From Runella rosea (GTDB lineage Bacteria; Bacteroidota; Bacteroidia; Cytophagales; Spirosomataceae): a stretch of 64,000 nt of DNA. The position numbers were made by a program, and so were the translations under genes. This document shows positions 36,026-46,838 of this stretch, piece after piece; position 1 is the stretch's first letter; the number at the start of each line of letters is the position of its first letter. The notes under the pieces were generated by a model. The model did not search any database and was not told where the DNA came from. It saw only the letters and a list, made by a program, of their open reading frames with translations. The stretch lies in NCBI RefSeq assembly GCF_003325355.1, contig NZ_CP030850.1, positions 3,224,001 to 3,288,000 of the forward strand. The letters run 5' to 3'.

Positions 36026-36130
36026 TTGACAAAAACATCCCCGCACTCGTCAATAAACGGGTGTCACGAAGCCTGAGAAACTTTGGGGAAATTACGGGTC
36101 GGTGATGCGGACACATCGCCGACTTTTTTT
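36026..36130 (+). ncRNA. Candidate antisense small RNA in the fecR-susC gap (locus B)
   Basis: The order on the + strand is: a TTGACAAAAAC box (36026-36036); CCCCG (36039-36043) that can pair with TGGGG (36084-36088); a 7-bp hairpin CACTCGT/ACGGGTG (36044-36063); then a 10-bp hairpin GTCGGTGATG/CATCGCCGAC (36098-36123) and seven T (36124-36130). The box lies 28 bp from the susC start codon and the terminator stem 72 bp from the box. The locus A values are 27 and 71. Stem sequences differ while pairing is kept. The 5' end and promoter are unknown; a structured susC leader on the opposite strand is the alternative. Confidence 0.5.
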
Positions 36131-36284
36131 GTTAGTTAATCGGTGATACTTTTCTAAATCATAGCGTCTCCAAGGGGTTTAAAAGGTTTTTTACTTATCG
36201 AAGTATGTGGAGTTTAGCGGTTACTATCAGCGCAAAACGGCTTTGCTAAAACACCTTTCCGTTTGCCTTAATTTTGTTTTTTTG

Positions 36285-37376
36285 CTACTTACATCCCTTC
36301 CCAGTCACCACAATCTGTGCGTCTATCAGCTCATAATTGGCTTCCAATACCTTACAGATAAGGTGCATTTTTTCCAGCAACGGTTCATCGCCGAGCGTCG
36401 CGGTGAGTTCGCACGCGCCCATGAGTTCTTCGTCGTACACGATTTTTACACCGTAGGCTTTTTCCAACACTACAAATACATCTGAAACTGGAGCCTGACG
36501 AAACTCAAAACTCTGCTGCTGAACGTCGGATAACGCCAATAGCTGCGGTTTTTCAATCAATGAGCGCACCAATCGGCTATCGGCCCGTCGAAAAGTCACT
36601 TGTTGGTTGGGTGTCAGCACCAAGCCTGTCAATTGCCGATTTTTTTGTTTAGCATCGGCCGTGGGGTCTTCTCGCGTGAAAACGGACACTTTCCCCGTTT
36701 TTACAATGACCCGGACTTCCCGGTCTTTTTCGTAGGCTTGCACCGTAAATGAAGTGCCTAGCACCTTGGTTACCAGCCCATTGGCAAACACAAAAAAAGG
36801 CTTTTCAGGGTTTTTAGAGACTTCAAAAAAGGCTTCACCAGACAATACAACCTCCCGCTTATCGGTCTGAAAAATGGTAGGATAACTAATGCGCGTTTGC
36901 GGTTGTAACACCACAGAACTGCCGTCGGAAAGCGTCACTGATTGGGCGCGGGAGGTTGTATTGGTAAATTCAATGAGCTTGACTTCATGCTTAATCCGCT
37001 GAACAACTTCGTAGTAAGGGGTTACTTCTTTTCTAAAATTATTCTGGAAAATCAGCCATCCAGCAAGTGGAATCAACACCACTGCTGCTGCCACACGCAC
37101 CCACGTTTGGCGCCAAAGCGGTACCACCACTGCGCGTTCATCGGCGCGTTGCACAAGCTGCTCGATGGCCTCGTCTACCTCCGCTTCCGAAATCTCTTCC
37201 TGCGCATGATACAATGCCCGAACAACCCGCTTTGCCTGCTGCACAGCCGCGTCTTTTTCGGGGTGCTCCGCTAACCATCGCTCCCAAAAAAGAGATTCCG
37301 CATTTTCCAATACCCACGCCCGAAACGATTCGTCTAAGGCCAACGCCTCGGCGCTGTAGACGGTATAATCAATCAT
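36285..37376 (-). CDS. FecR-family anti-sigma factor (locus B)
   Basis: The product has 363 residues: a cytoplasmic N-terminal part with an acidic helix region, one membrane segment at ~93-110 (VAAAVVLIPLAGWLIF), and a periplasmic FecR domain (VTLSDGSSVVLQPQTRISYP, VVLSGEAFFEVSKNPEKPF, VTKVLGTSFTVQAYEKD). A C-terminal DUF4974 domain contains VFVVLEKAYGVKIVYDEELMGAC. It is the partner of the sigma factor encoded 96 bp upstream and probably receives the signal from the SusC STN domain. Confidence 0.95.
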   Translation of the reverse strand: MIDYTVYSAEALALDESFRAWVLENAESLFWERWLAEHPEKDAAVQQAKRVVRALYHAQEEISEAEVDEAIEQLVQRADERAVVVPLWRQTWVRVAAAVVLIPLAGWLIFQNNFRKEVTPYYEVVQRIKHEVKLIEFTNTTSRAQSVTLSDGSSVVLQPQTRISYPTIFQTDKREVVLSGEAFFEVSKNPEKPFFVFANGLVTKVLGTSFTVQAYEKDREVRVIVKTGKVSVFTREDPTADAKQKNRQLTGLVLTPNQQVTFRRADSRLVRSLIEKPQLLALSDVQQQSFEFRQAPVSDVFVVLEKAYGVKIVYDEELMGACELTATLGDEPLLEKMHLICKVLEANYELIDAQIVVTGKGCK

Positions 37377-37472
37377 AGAAATAATTGTACTTTGATACCC
37401 TGTCTATAAAGAAATAGACACATTGCCAGCGGCAATACTCACTTACAAAAACATTTTTTTGATTATTTTACA

Positions 37473-38099
37473 TTACCCCCACAAGAAGAGCAACATTTTG
37501 GCCAATGAAAACCAATTGGTTTTTAAAGAAGTAAGGGCTCGATGCAGCAGATTGGCCACCGATTGACGATTCATGGTCAAAATTTCGGCGATTTGGTCAT
37601 TAGACAGACCTTCGTAGAATTTCAAAAAGATAATCTCTTGCTGCCGTTTGGGGAGCTTGGCCAAAACCACCTTTATTTTTCCTGCATTTTCTTGAAAAAG
37701 CTCGCTTTCAATCAACGTTGATTCGGCCGAAGTATGGTCTGAGAAAGGTAAATCTTCGTCCAAATCTTCCGATTCGAGCATCCACCGTTCCTGACGAAGT
37801 TTACGAAACAGGTTGTTACGCAATGATTTAATGAGGTAAATCCGCACAAAAGGCGTCTCCGTCAGGTGTTCTCGTCGCTCCCAGAGTTCCAGAAACAAAT
37901 CTTGAATGCAATCCCTGACAATTTCCCGGTCTTTGGTGAATTTGGCGGCGTAATTAAACAACGCCCTGTAATGACTCCGCGAGAGCTGCCCCAACGCGCC
38001 ACTATCACCCTCTTTGAAGCGCTGCCAGAGAAGTTCTTCTTCATTATGTAAGAGGGTGATTTTCAAAAGGGGTATTGTGAGTTTTACCAAAGTTGACAT
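37473..38099 (-). CDS. ECF RNA polymerase sigma factor, FecI-like (locus B)
   Basis: The product has 208 residues from the ATG at 38099 (MSTLVKLTIP); the frame allows an upstream start at 38147, and the choice is uncertain. Region 2: ALGQLSRSHYRALFNYAAKF, VRDCIQDLFLELWERREHL, YLIKSLRNNLFRKLRQE. Region 4: LAKLPKRQQEIIFLKFYEGLSNDQIAEILTMNRQSVANLLHRALTSLK. It is the first gene of locus B and is divergent from the tetR gene. It probably drives fecR, susC and susD of its own locus. Confidence 0.93.
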   Translation of the reverse strand: MSTLVKLTIPLLKITLLHNEEELLWQRFKEGDSGALGQLSRSHYRALFNYAAKFTKDREIVRDCIQDLFLELWERREHLTETPFVRIYLIKSLRNNLFRKLRQERWMLESEDLDEDLPFSDHTSAESTLIESELFQENAGKIKVVLAKLPKRQQEIIFLKFYEGLSNDQIAEILTMNRQSVANLLHRALTSLKTNWFSLAKMLLFLWG

Positions 38100-38324
38100 C
38101 AAATTAACAAACAAACCCTCACAAATCATACTATTTTTTATAAGCATAATACCAATGCAAAAGCATTATACTCTTAGGATATTTTTATAAAACAGCAAAG
38201 GGCATCCACAAATAACTACCCACTTATTCAGAGAATTAAAAAAAAACAAATAATATTATTCCATTATTTCAAAGCATAAAGTATCCTTTTTTTTAGTACA
38301 AAACACAGTTTTTTTTAAACTAAA

Positions 38325-38368
38325 CAAACATTTTAAACAAATGTTTAAAATATGTATTTAAATGTTTG
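38325..38368. promoter_or_regulatory. Operator-like cluster upstream of tetR
   Basis: A perfect palindrome ATTTTAAACA-aa-TGTTTAAAAT occupies 38330-38351. The motif AAATGTTT(G/A) occurs three times: inverted at 38325-38333, central at 38340-38348, and direct at 38360-38368. The last copy overlaps the TTTG of the predicted tetR promoter, so binding by the TetR product would block its own transcription. Confidence 0.55.
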
Positions 38369-38396
38369 GCGGTTAAAAAAATAGTTTTCAACTTTG
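38365..38396 (+). promoter_or_regulatory. Predicted promoter of tetR
   Basis: TTTG (38365-38368), a 20-bp spacer, and CAACTTTG (38389-38396) match the Bacteroidota consensus TTTG-N19/21-TAnnTTTG with one mismatch. Transcription would start near 38402, about 24 nt before the start codon. Confidence 0.5.
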
Positions 38397-38414
38397 GCGC
38401 AAGTTTTGAAAATT

Positions 38415-38420
38415 AGGAGG
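38415..38420 (+). promoter_or_regulatory. Strong Shine-Dalgarno site deciding a GTG start
   Basis: AGGAGG lies five bases before the GTG at 38426. Such strong sites are uncommon in Bacteroidota; it fixes the start of the tetR gene, which lacks an ATG near its N-terminus. Confidence 0.7.
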
Positions 38421-38425
38421 CTAAA

Positions 38426-39049
38426 GTGACGTGTATTACTCAATCAAGTGAAGAAAAAATTAAAGAAGCAGCGAAGTCTGTTTTTTTAAAAAAGGGATAT
38501 GCCGGCACCACCGCGAGGGATATAGCGGAGGCAGCCAGCATGAACATTGCGCTTACGAACTATTATTTCAGAAGTAAAGAGAAACTTTTTTTTGAGATTT
38601 TTAGAGACCTGTTCAGTTATTACTGTAAAAACACGCTGAAAATTTTTGAGAAACCAATCAGTATCCGTGAAAAACTGATTGAGCTTATTGAAGAAGATTT
38701 TCAAATGATGAAGAAGGAGCCGAGTTTAGTGTTGTTTTTGATGACCGAAATCCATCGGGACCCCGAACGGCTTTTGCCGGAGTTATCAAGGTTTAAGGAA
38801 TTATTACATGTTACACTATCAAACCAAATTGAAGAAGAGATCATAAACGGCCGAATGCGAAATATAAGTGTGGAGCATTTAATGCCTTTGATTATGGGGA
38901 GTTTGCAGTTTGTATTTGTGGGTAAGAATATGAATATGAAAATGTACAATGCATCAGAAGACGAATTTAATACATTCGCCGAAAATCACAAAAATCTAAT
39001 TATCAGCATGATTACCGAATATCTTTTTATTTCTGAGACTGTTAGTTAG
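38426..39049 (+). CDS. TetR/AcrR-family transcriptional regulator
   Basis: The product has 207 residues. The N-terminal helix-turn-helix domain (~10-60) has KIKEAAKSVFLKKGYAGTTARDIAEAASMNIALTNYYFRSKEKLFFEIF, a typical TetR pattern. The C-terminal all-helical ligand domain (~75-200) is not assignable to a ligand. The start is GTG, supported by AGGAGG five bases upstream. The gene lies 151 bp before the spt operon in the same direction, with palindromes upstream of both. It is therefore likely to regulate itself and perhaps sphingolipid synthesis. It could be cotranscribed with the lipid genes, since no terminator was seen between them. Confidence 0.9.
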   Translation: MTCITQSSEEKIKEAAKSVFLKKGYAGTTARDIAEAASMNIALTNYYFRSKEKLFFEIFRDLFSYYCKNTLKIFEKPISIREKLIELIEEDFQMMKKEPSLVLFLMTEIHRDPERLLPELSRFKELLHVTLSNQIEEEIINGRMRNISVEHLMPLIMGSLQFVFVGKNMNMKMYNASEDEFNTFAENHKNLIISMITEYLFISETVS

Positions 39050-39145
39050 TTTTAAACGCCATTGAAACATTTTCACCCAATTATTGTTCATTAGATTACC
39101 CTTCTTTACCCTGCCCGCTATTAAAATTGCTGAGAACCTATGATG

Positions 39146-41520
<2,375 letters not shown>

Positions 41521-41524
<4 letters not shown>

Positions 41525-42516
41525 ACAGCAGGGTATTGATTACGGGAGCAAGCGGTTTTATCGGTTATCATCTGATAGAAGCCGCCCAAAAAGAGGGCTT
41601 GGAAGTTCACGCAGCCGTCCGTCGTTCCAGCAATGTCAATCACCTAAAGAAATTCAATCCTGTATTTGTCTATCCAGAGTTAAGTGACAAAGAGGCGCTG
41701 AAACAACTGTTGAAAGAAGGGAATTACAGCTACATTATTCACGCGGCGGGAGCCACACGAGCCAAAAATACCCAAGCCTACAACATAATCAATGCCGATT
41801 ATACACGTTTGCTGGCTGAAGCGGCACTTGAAGCTGATATTCCGCTAAAACGGTTTCTGTTCATGAGCAGTTTGGCGGCGCTGGGTCCTTTGTCGTATGC
41901 CGAAGAGCAGCCCATCACGGAGAACACTTTACCCTTGCCCATTACGAGTTATGGCAAAAGTAAACTGTTGGCAGAGAAGATGTTGGAAGAATTAACAGAT
42001 TTACCGCTTACCACCATACGGCCCACTGCCGTATACGGACCAAGAGAAAAAGATTTGTTCATTCTTTTCAAAACACTCAATCAAGGCCTTGACGCTTACA
42101 TCGGCAAAGAACCCCAACGACTGAGTTTTGTCTACGTCAAAGATTTGGCAGAAGTGACGGTGGCAGCCTTGCTCAAAGATCAAAATGAACGTCAGGCCTA
42201 CAACATCTCTGATGGATTTGCCTACGACCGATACGCTTTGGCCGACTCATTTAAGGAAGCCAGCGGCAAAAAACCCCGACGGATTCATTTGCCCGTGGGC
42301 GTGTTGAAACTAGCCGCCAATATCATGGAACTGGGCGCCACGTTTTCGTCAGTAGCCCCCGTGGTAAACCGTGAAAAGGTAAAAGAACTGACCGCGCCAA
42401 ATTGGTTTTGCAGTATCGAAGCCGCCAAACGGGATTTGCAATACCAGCCTAATTATAACTTAAACAAAGGAATTGCCGAAACCTGGCAGTGGTACAAAGC
42501 CAATGACTGGATTTAA
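41521..42516 (+). CDS. NAD-dependent epimerase/dehydratase-like SDR, candidate keto-sphingolipid reductase
   Basis: This 331-residue extended short-chain dehydrogenase has the nucleotide-binding motif ITGASGFIGYHL (~6-17), the catalytic region FLMSSLAALGPLSY with YGKSK (Tyr-x-x-x-Lys), and TTIRPTAVYGPREKDLF. A short hydrophobic helix near the C-terminus (VLKLAANIMELGA) may bring it to the membrane. Third in the operon and overlapping the acyltransferase-like gene by 4 bp, it is the best candidate to reduce 3-ketosphinganine or 3-ketoceramide, like CerR in Caulobacter. A sugar-nucleotide epimerase cannot be excluded by sequence alone. Confidence 0.8.
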
Positions 42517-42627
42517 GGCAACCTACCAAAAGTACCTTTACCGAAGTTTTCTTTCCTAAAAAGAAACTTGATTGGACCCATTTAATGTACAGTCGTGATG
42601 AACAAAGGGCCAAAAGCCCACATTAAA

Positions 42628-45189
42628 ATGAAAAAGTTAGCTACAGATATAACCAACCTCTTGTCAATTTTATGTCTGACGTTAGGCGTTGCGCTTGCAC
42701 AAACAACCACCGTCAAAGGCGTTATCACCGACACTAAAACGGGAGAAACCCTGCCGTATGTAAATGTGCAGGTAGTAGGAACCAACATCGGAAGCACTTC
42801 CGATGCCGAAGGCCGCTACAGCCTTACCGTACCAGCCAATAAATCAGTCATTAAGTTTACCTACATTGGGTACTTGAGCATCGAGAAAAACGTCACGCCC
42901 GGGATTGCGCAGACCATCAACATAAAGATGACCGTCGACGCGCTGCAGTTGAAGGAAGTGACCGTCAGAGGAAAAACGAGCCGCTATCGAAACAAAGATA
43001 ATCCAGCGGTTCAGCTCATTCGGGAGGTGATTGAGCACAAAGAACAAAACCAGATGGCAGCCAATGACTACGTGGAATACGAACAATACGAGAAAATTGC
43101 GTTGTCGTTGAGCAACCTTTCCGACAGTTTTAAGGAGCGTCGCATCTTTCGGAACTACCAGTTTTTGTTTGTCAACCAAGATTCAACGGGCATGGGTGGC
43201 AAAAATCTGTTGCCAGCTTACATGCAGGAAAAACTCTCTAAAGTCTATTTTCGCAAAAATCCCTATACCAAAAAGCAATGGGTAGAAGCCGACCGCAAGG
43301 CCGAATTTGATTCTAAATTTATTGACAATGACGGTTTGAATGCTTACTTCCGACGTTTGTATGAGGATGTAGATATTTACAAGAACGATATTTCTATTGC
43401 CACCAACCTGCTGCTAAGTCCCATTGCCAACACGGCACCGACGTTTTACAAATTTTTTATTCGCGATACCGTTAAAACCCAAACGCCTTGGCTCGTTGAA
43501 TTGGGATTTGTACCGCGCAATAAAACCGATATGCTGTTTGAAGGAAAACTATTTGTGACCCTCGATGGTAACTACAGCGTTCAGAATGCCTACCTGACGG
43601 TCAACAAAGAAATCAACCTCAACTTCATGCGCGATTTGGAAGCAAAGTTGGAGTTTGAAAAAGGCACCGACGGCCGCTATCATCCCGCCAAAACAACCCT
43701 GGGAATGGAGTTTGCACTGGGCGATAAATCAGGCGGACTTTACGGACAACGCGTCGTAAATTTTAAAAACTTTACCATCAATCAAGCCCGCCCCGACAGC
43801 GTTTATAAAGGCCCCGCGCAGGAAAACGTGGTCGCGCTTTTGGCCGTAAATAAAGGAGAAACCTACTGGAACAATGTGAGACACATACCATTGGACCGGC
43901 TAGAACGCAATATTTACCGAAATGTAGACACGCTCCAAACAATCCCGTCTTTCCGCCGCACAATGGATGTAGCAACCTTGCTTTTAGCAGGCTATAAATC
44001 TTTTGGCATCGTAGAAGTAGGGCCAGTCAACACGTTTTACAGTTTCAATCCCGTGGAAGGATTCCGTCTGCGTTTTGGCGGCCGGACCACCACCGATTTG
44101 AGCAATCGTTACTTTTTTGAAACCTACGCGGCCTATGGTTTTAAAGACGAAAAGTGGAAGTATTTTTTAAGCGGCACGTATTCGCTCAACAATAAATCGG
44201 TGTACCAGTTTCCGTTTCATTACATACGGGCCAGTTTTCAGCGTGATACCAAAATCCCTGGACAAGACTTGCAGTTTGTACAGGAAGATAACTTTTTGTT
44301 GTCTTTCAAACGCGGCGATAATAACCGCTGGCTGTACAACGACATTTTTAAAGTCGAATACATCCGTGAGTTAGCCAACCATTTCTCTTACCGAGTGGGT
44401 TTTACGCAGTGGAACCAAAGCCCCGCGGGTATCTTGCGCTATGAAAAGGTAGACAATGAAGGCAACGTACAAAGTGTACCTCAGTTGAAAAATACCGAGC
44501 TGAGTCTGGAACTGCGGTACGCGCCCAATGAGCAGTTTTACCAAGGGAAACTGTACCGCACACCGCTCATCAACCGCTCCCCAATTTTCACGCTTCGCTA
44601 CAACGTGGGGGTGAAAGGCTTTTTGTCGGGCCAAAACAACTACCACAACATTACGGCCAATATTGCAAAACGTTTTTACTTCTCGCAGTACGGCTACGCC
44701 GACGTAACGACGGAAGGCGGCTACATTGTGGGCAAAAACATTCCGTTTCCGTTGCTGATGATTCACCGCGCCAACCAAACCTACGCCTACCAATTGAACT
44801 CCTACAACTTGATGAATTTTCTTGAATTCGTGAGTGACCATTACGCCAGCGTAGACGTGCAATATTACTTCAACGGGTTCATTTTCAACAAAATACCATT
44901 ACTCAAAAAACTAAAACTCCGCGAGGTGGTCAGCTTGAAAGCACTCGTAGGCGGCCTGCGCGACGAGAACAATCCAAACAAACAAACCTCCGTTTTTCGT
45001 TTTCCAGTTGACGAGCAAGACAAATCCATCAGTTACTCTTTGGGACGTACGCCGTACGTAGAAGGCAGCGTCGGGATAGCCAATATTTTCAAATTATTGC
45101 GTCTGGATTTGGTAAAACGTTTCAATTACCTCAACCATCCAGGTGTATCCGAGTGGGGTATTCGGGCGCGGTTTAGGGTTGATTTCTAG
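42628..45189 (+). CDS. DUF5686/carboxypeptidase-regulatory-like outer-membrane protein
   Basis: The product has 853 residues from ATG 42628 (MKKLATDITNLL), which starts a proper signal peptide ending near ALAQ; the frame also has GTG/ATG 11 codons upstream. Residues ~27-110 are a carboxypeptidase-regulatory-like beta-sandwich (VKGVITDTKTGETLPYVNVQVVG, GYLSIEKNV). The rest is DUF5686 (QLIREVIEHKEQNQ, ending in the beta-barrel-like WGIRARFRVDF). The alternating aromatic strands of the second half resemble an outer-membrane barrel. The function is unknown. It lies 111 bp after the reductase gene inside the lipid operon, suggesting a link to outer-membrane or lipid assembly. Confidence 0.85.
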   Translation: MKKLATDITNLLSILCLTLGVALAQTTTVKGVITDTKTGETLPYVNVQVVGTNIGSTSDAEGRYSLTVPANKSVIKFTYIGYLSIEKNVTPGIAQTINIKMTVDALQLKEVTVRGKTSRYRNKDNPAVQLIREVIEHKEQNQMAANDYVEYEQYEKIALSLSNLSDSFKERRIFRNYQFLFVNQDSTGMGGKNLLPAYMQEKLSKVYFRKNPYTKKQWVEADRKAEFDSKFIDNDGLNAYFRRLYEDVDIYKNDISIATNLLLSPIANTAPTFYKFFIRDTVKTQTPWLVELGFVPRNKTDMLFEGKLFVTLDGNYSVQNAYLTVNKEINLNFMRDLEAKLEFEKGTDGRYHPAKTTLGMEFALGDKSGGLYGQRVVNFKNFTINQARPDSVYKGPAQENVVALLAVNKGETYWNNVRHIPLDRLERNIYRNVDTLQTIPSFRRTMDVATLLLAGYKSFGIVEVGPVNTFYSFNPVEGFRLRFGGRTTTDLSNRYFFETYAAYGFKDEKWKYFLSGTYSLNNKSVYQFPFHYIRASFQRDTKIPGQDLQFVQEDNFLLSFKRGDNNRWLYNDIFKVEYIRELANHFSYRVGFTQWNQSPAGILRYEKVDNEGNVQSVPQLKNTELSLELRYAPNEQFYQGKLYRTPLINRSPIFTLRYNVGVKGFLSGQNNYHNITANIAKRFYFSQYGYADVTTEGGYIVGKNIPFPLLMIHRANQTYAYQLNSYNLMNFLEFVSDHYASVDVQYYFNGFIFNKIPLLKKLKLREVVSLKALVGGLRDENNPNKQTSVFRFPVDEQDKSISYSLGRTPYVEGSVGIANIFKLLRLDLVKRFNYLNHPGVSEWGIRARFRVDF

Positions 45190-45234
45190 TACCTTAAACC
45201 ACTTATTTAATCATTATTTAAAGAAGCACAAAGA

Positions 45235-45969
45235 ATGAATTACGCAATCATCGCAGCAGGAGAAGGTTCACGGTTGGCGCAGGAAGGGTTTCCGCTTCCT
45301 AAGCCGATGGTCACGCTGCACGGCGAAATGTTGATTGACCGTTTGATTGGTATTTTTAGTAATAATCGGGCCGAAAGCATTCAAATTATCATTAACGAAG
45401 CCTCGGAGGCGCTGGAGAAACATTTATCGGAAACAACCTATGAGGTTCCAGTCCGGGTCATCAAAAAATCCACGCCGAGTTCTTTGCACAGTTTTTATGA
45501 ATTGATAAAGGCCAATCCCGCCATTGACGAGTTGTGTCTGACCACCACCGACACGGTATTTACGGAAGATGAATTTGAGTCATATATACTTGCATTTGAG
45601 CAAAACCGCGAGCTGGACGGATTAATGGCCGTCACCACCTTTGTGGATGATGAAAGTCCTTTGTTTGTGGCAACCGATGAACAACATTTGGTCACGGCTT
45701 TTACCGACACCAACACTTTGAACACGCCATTTGTATCGGGGGGCATTTATTGTTTGCGCAACAAAGCCCTCGAATGCGTTACGCAATCGATTGAAAGCGG
45801 CACCAGTCGTATGCGCAATTTCCAACGTCAATTGATTGATAATAAGTTAACCATCAAAGCTTTCCCCTTTTCAAAAATCGTGGACATAGACCACGTAAGG
45901 GACATTACCACTGCCGAGCTTTTTTTGAGCCACGCGCAGCAGACACCAAATCATGAAGTTGTTTTATAA
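45235..45969 (+). CDS. Nucleotidyltransferase (NTP_transferase family)
   Basis: This 244-residue protein has the signature AAGEGSRLAQEGFPLPKPM (G-x-G-x-R ... K-P) of sugar-1-phosphate and phospho-alcohol nucleotidyltransferases. A middle acidic motif (LTTTDTVF) and a late metal-site aspartate (FSKIVDIDHVRDI) are also present. It would join a nucleotide to a phosphorylated headgroup such as a polyol or amino alcohol phosphate; sequence does not tell which. Its stop codon overlaps the start of the ATP-grasp gene (TAATG), and a CDP-alcohol phosphotransferase follows. A CDP-activated headgroup is therefore the simplest reading. Confidence 0.82.
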   Translation: MNYAIIAAGEGSRLAQEGFPLPKPMVTLHGEMLIDRLIGIFSNNRAESIQIIINEASEALEKHLSETTYEVPVRVIKKSTPSSLHSFYELIKANPAIDELCLTTTDTVFTEDEFESYILAFEQNRELDGLMAVTTFVDDESPLFVATDEQHLVTAFTDTNTLNTPFVSGGIYCLRNKALECVTQSIESGTSRMRNFQRQLIDNKLTIKAFPFSKIVDIDHVRDITTAELFLSHAQQTPNHEVVL

Positions 45970-46838
45970 TGAATACATTTGAATTACTGGGAGTACACCG
46001 AAACAAGAAGTTTTCACCCAATCATATCGGAAATGATGACGCCATTTTTTCATTAACCGCCCAAGCACTCCAACGAATGGGATGCACGGTAAGCATCTGT
46101 TGCGAAGATGAGTTTCTGCAAAAAGAGACAATTGAGCAACGTTTTATTTTTACCATGGCCCGGCAGAAAGAAGTAGTGAAAAAATTGCAGGAGTTGGAAG
46201 TGGCGGGAAAAGTCGTTGTCAATTCGGGTTTTGGAATCGAAAAATGTTTTAGAACAAATATGACCAAAGGATTGGTGGAAAACGATATTCCTTATCCCAA
46301 AAGCTTTATTGTACCCACTTCCTATGCTGGAAATGATGTTTTTGAGCAACTGCCCGGCAAAGGATTTTGGATCAAACGCGGTGATTTTCACGCCATTCAC
46401 AAAGAAGACGTGACCTTTGCGGCAAGCGCCGACGAAGCCCGGGAAATATTGCGTGAATACGCGCTCCGGGATATTCCCGACGCAGTCATCTCTGAGCATT
46501 TGATGGGAGATTTGGTGAAGTTTTATGCCGTACGCAACACCGATTTTTTCTATTGGTTTTATCCGTACGCCAACAATCACCACAAATACGCCGATTATGA
46601 AAACATCAACGGCAAGTCGTTGTACTATCCTTTTGACGAAGATGCGCTCCGCAAAGCCGCCAATGCCTCGGCCGAAGCACTCGATGTACACGTGTATGGT
46701 GGAGATGCCATCGTGGGAAAAGACGGACGGTTTCACATCATTGACCTCAACGATTGGCCGAGTTTTGCTCCGTGCCGTCAAGATGCCGCTGAGTCGATTG
46801 CCCAAGCCATTTTTCAACAATTTACCATAGCTGCCTGA
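45969..46838 (+). CDS. ATP-grasp-like protein
   Basis: This 289-residue protein shows weak but consistent ATP-grasp features: a basic residue in GFWIKRGDFHAIHKEDV, a central FYAVRNTDFFYWFYPY strand pair, and the C-terminal metal-binding strand VGKDGRFHIIDLNDWPSFAPCRQDA (acid-x-Asn type). It starts within the stop of the nucleotidyltransferase gene and ends within the start of the CDP-alcohol phosphotransferase gene (TGATG), so the three must be coexpressed. ATP-grasp enzymes ligate an acid to an amine or phosphorylate an alcohol. A small-molecule kinase or ligase in headgroup formation is inferred. I do not recognise a named family. Confidence 0.7.
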   Translation: MNTFELLGVHRNKKFSPNHIGNDDAIFSLTAQALQRMGCTVSICCEDEFLQKETIEQRFIFTMARQKEVVKKLQELEVAGKVVVNSGFGIEKCFRTNMTKGLVENDIPYPKSFIVPTSYAGNDVFEQLPGKGFWIKRGDFHAIHKEDVTFAASADEAREILREYALRDIPDAVISEHLMGDLVKFYAVRNTDFFYWFYPYANNHHKYADYENINGKSLYYPFDEDALRKAANASAEALDVHVYGGDAIVGKDGRFHIIDLNDWPSFAPCRQDAAESIAQAIFQQFTIAA

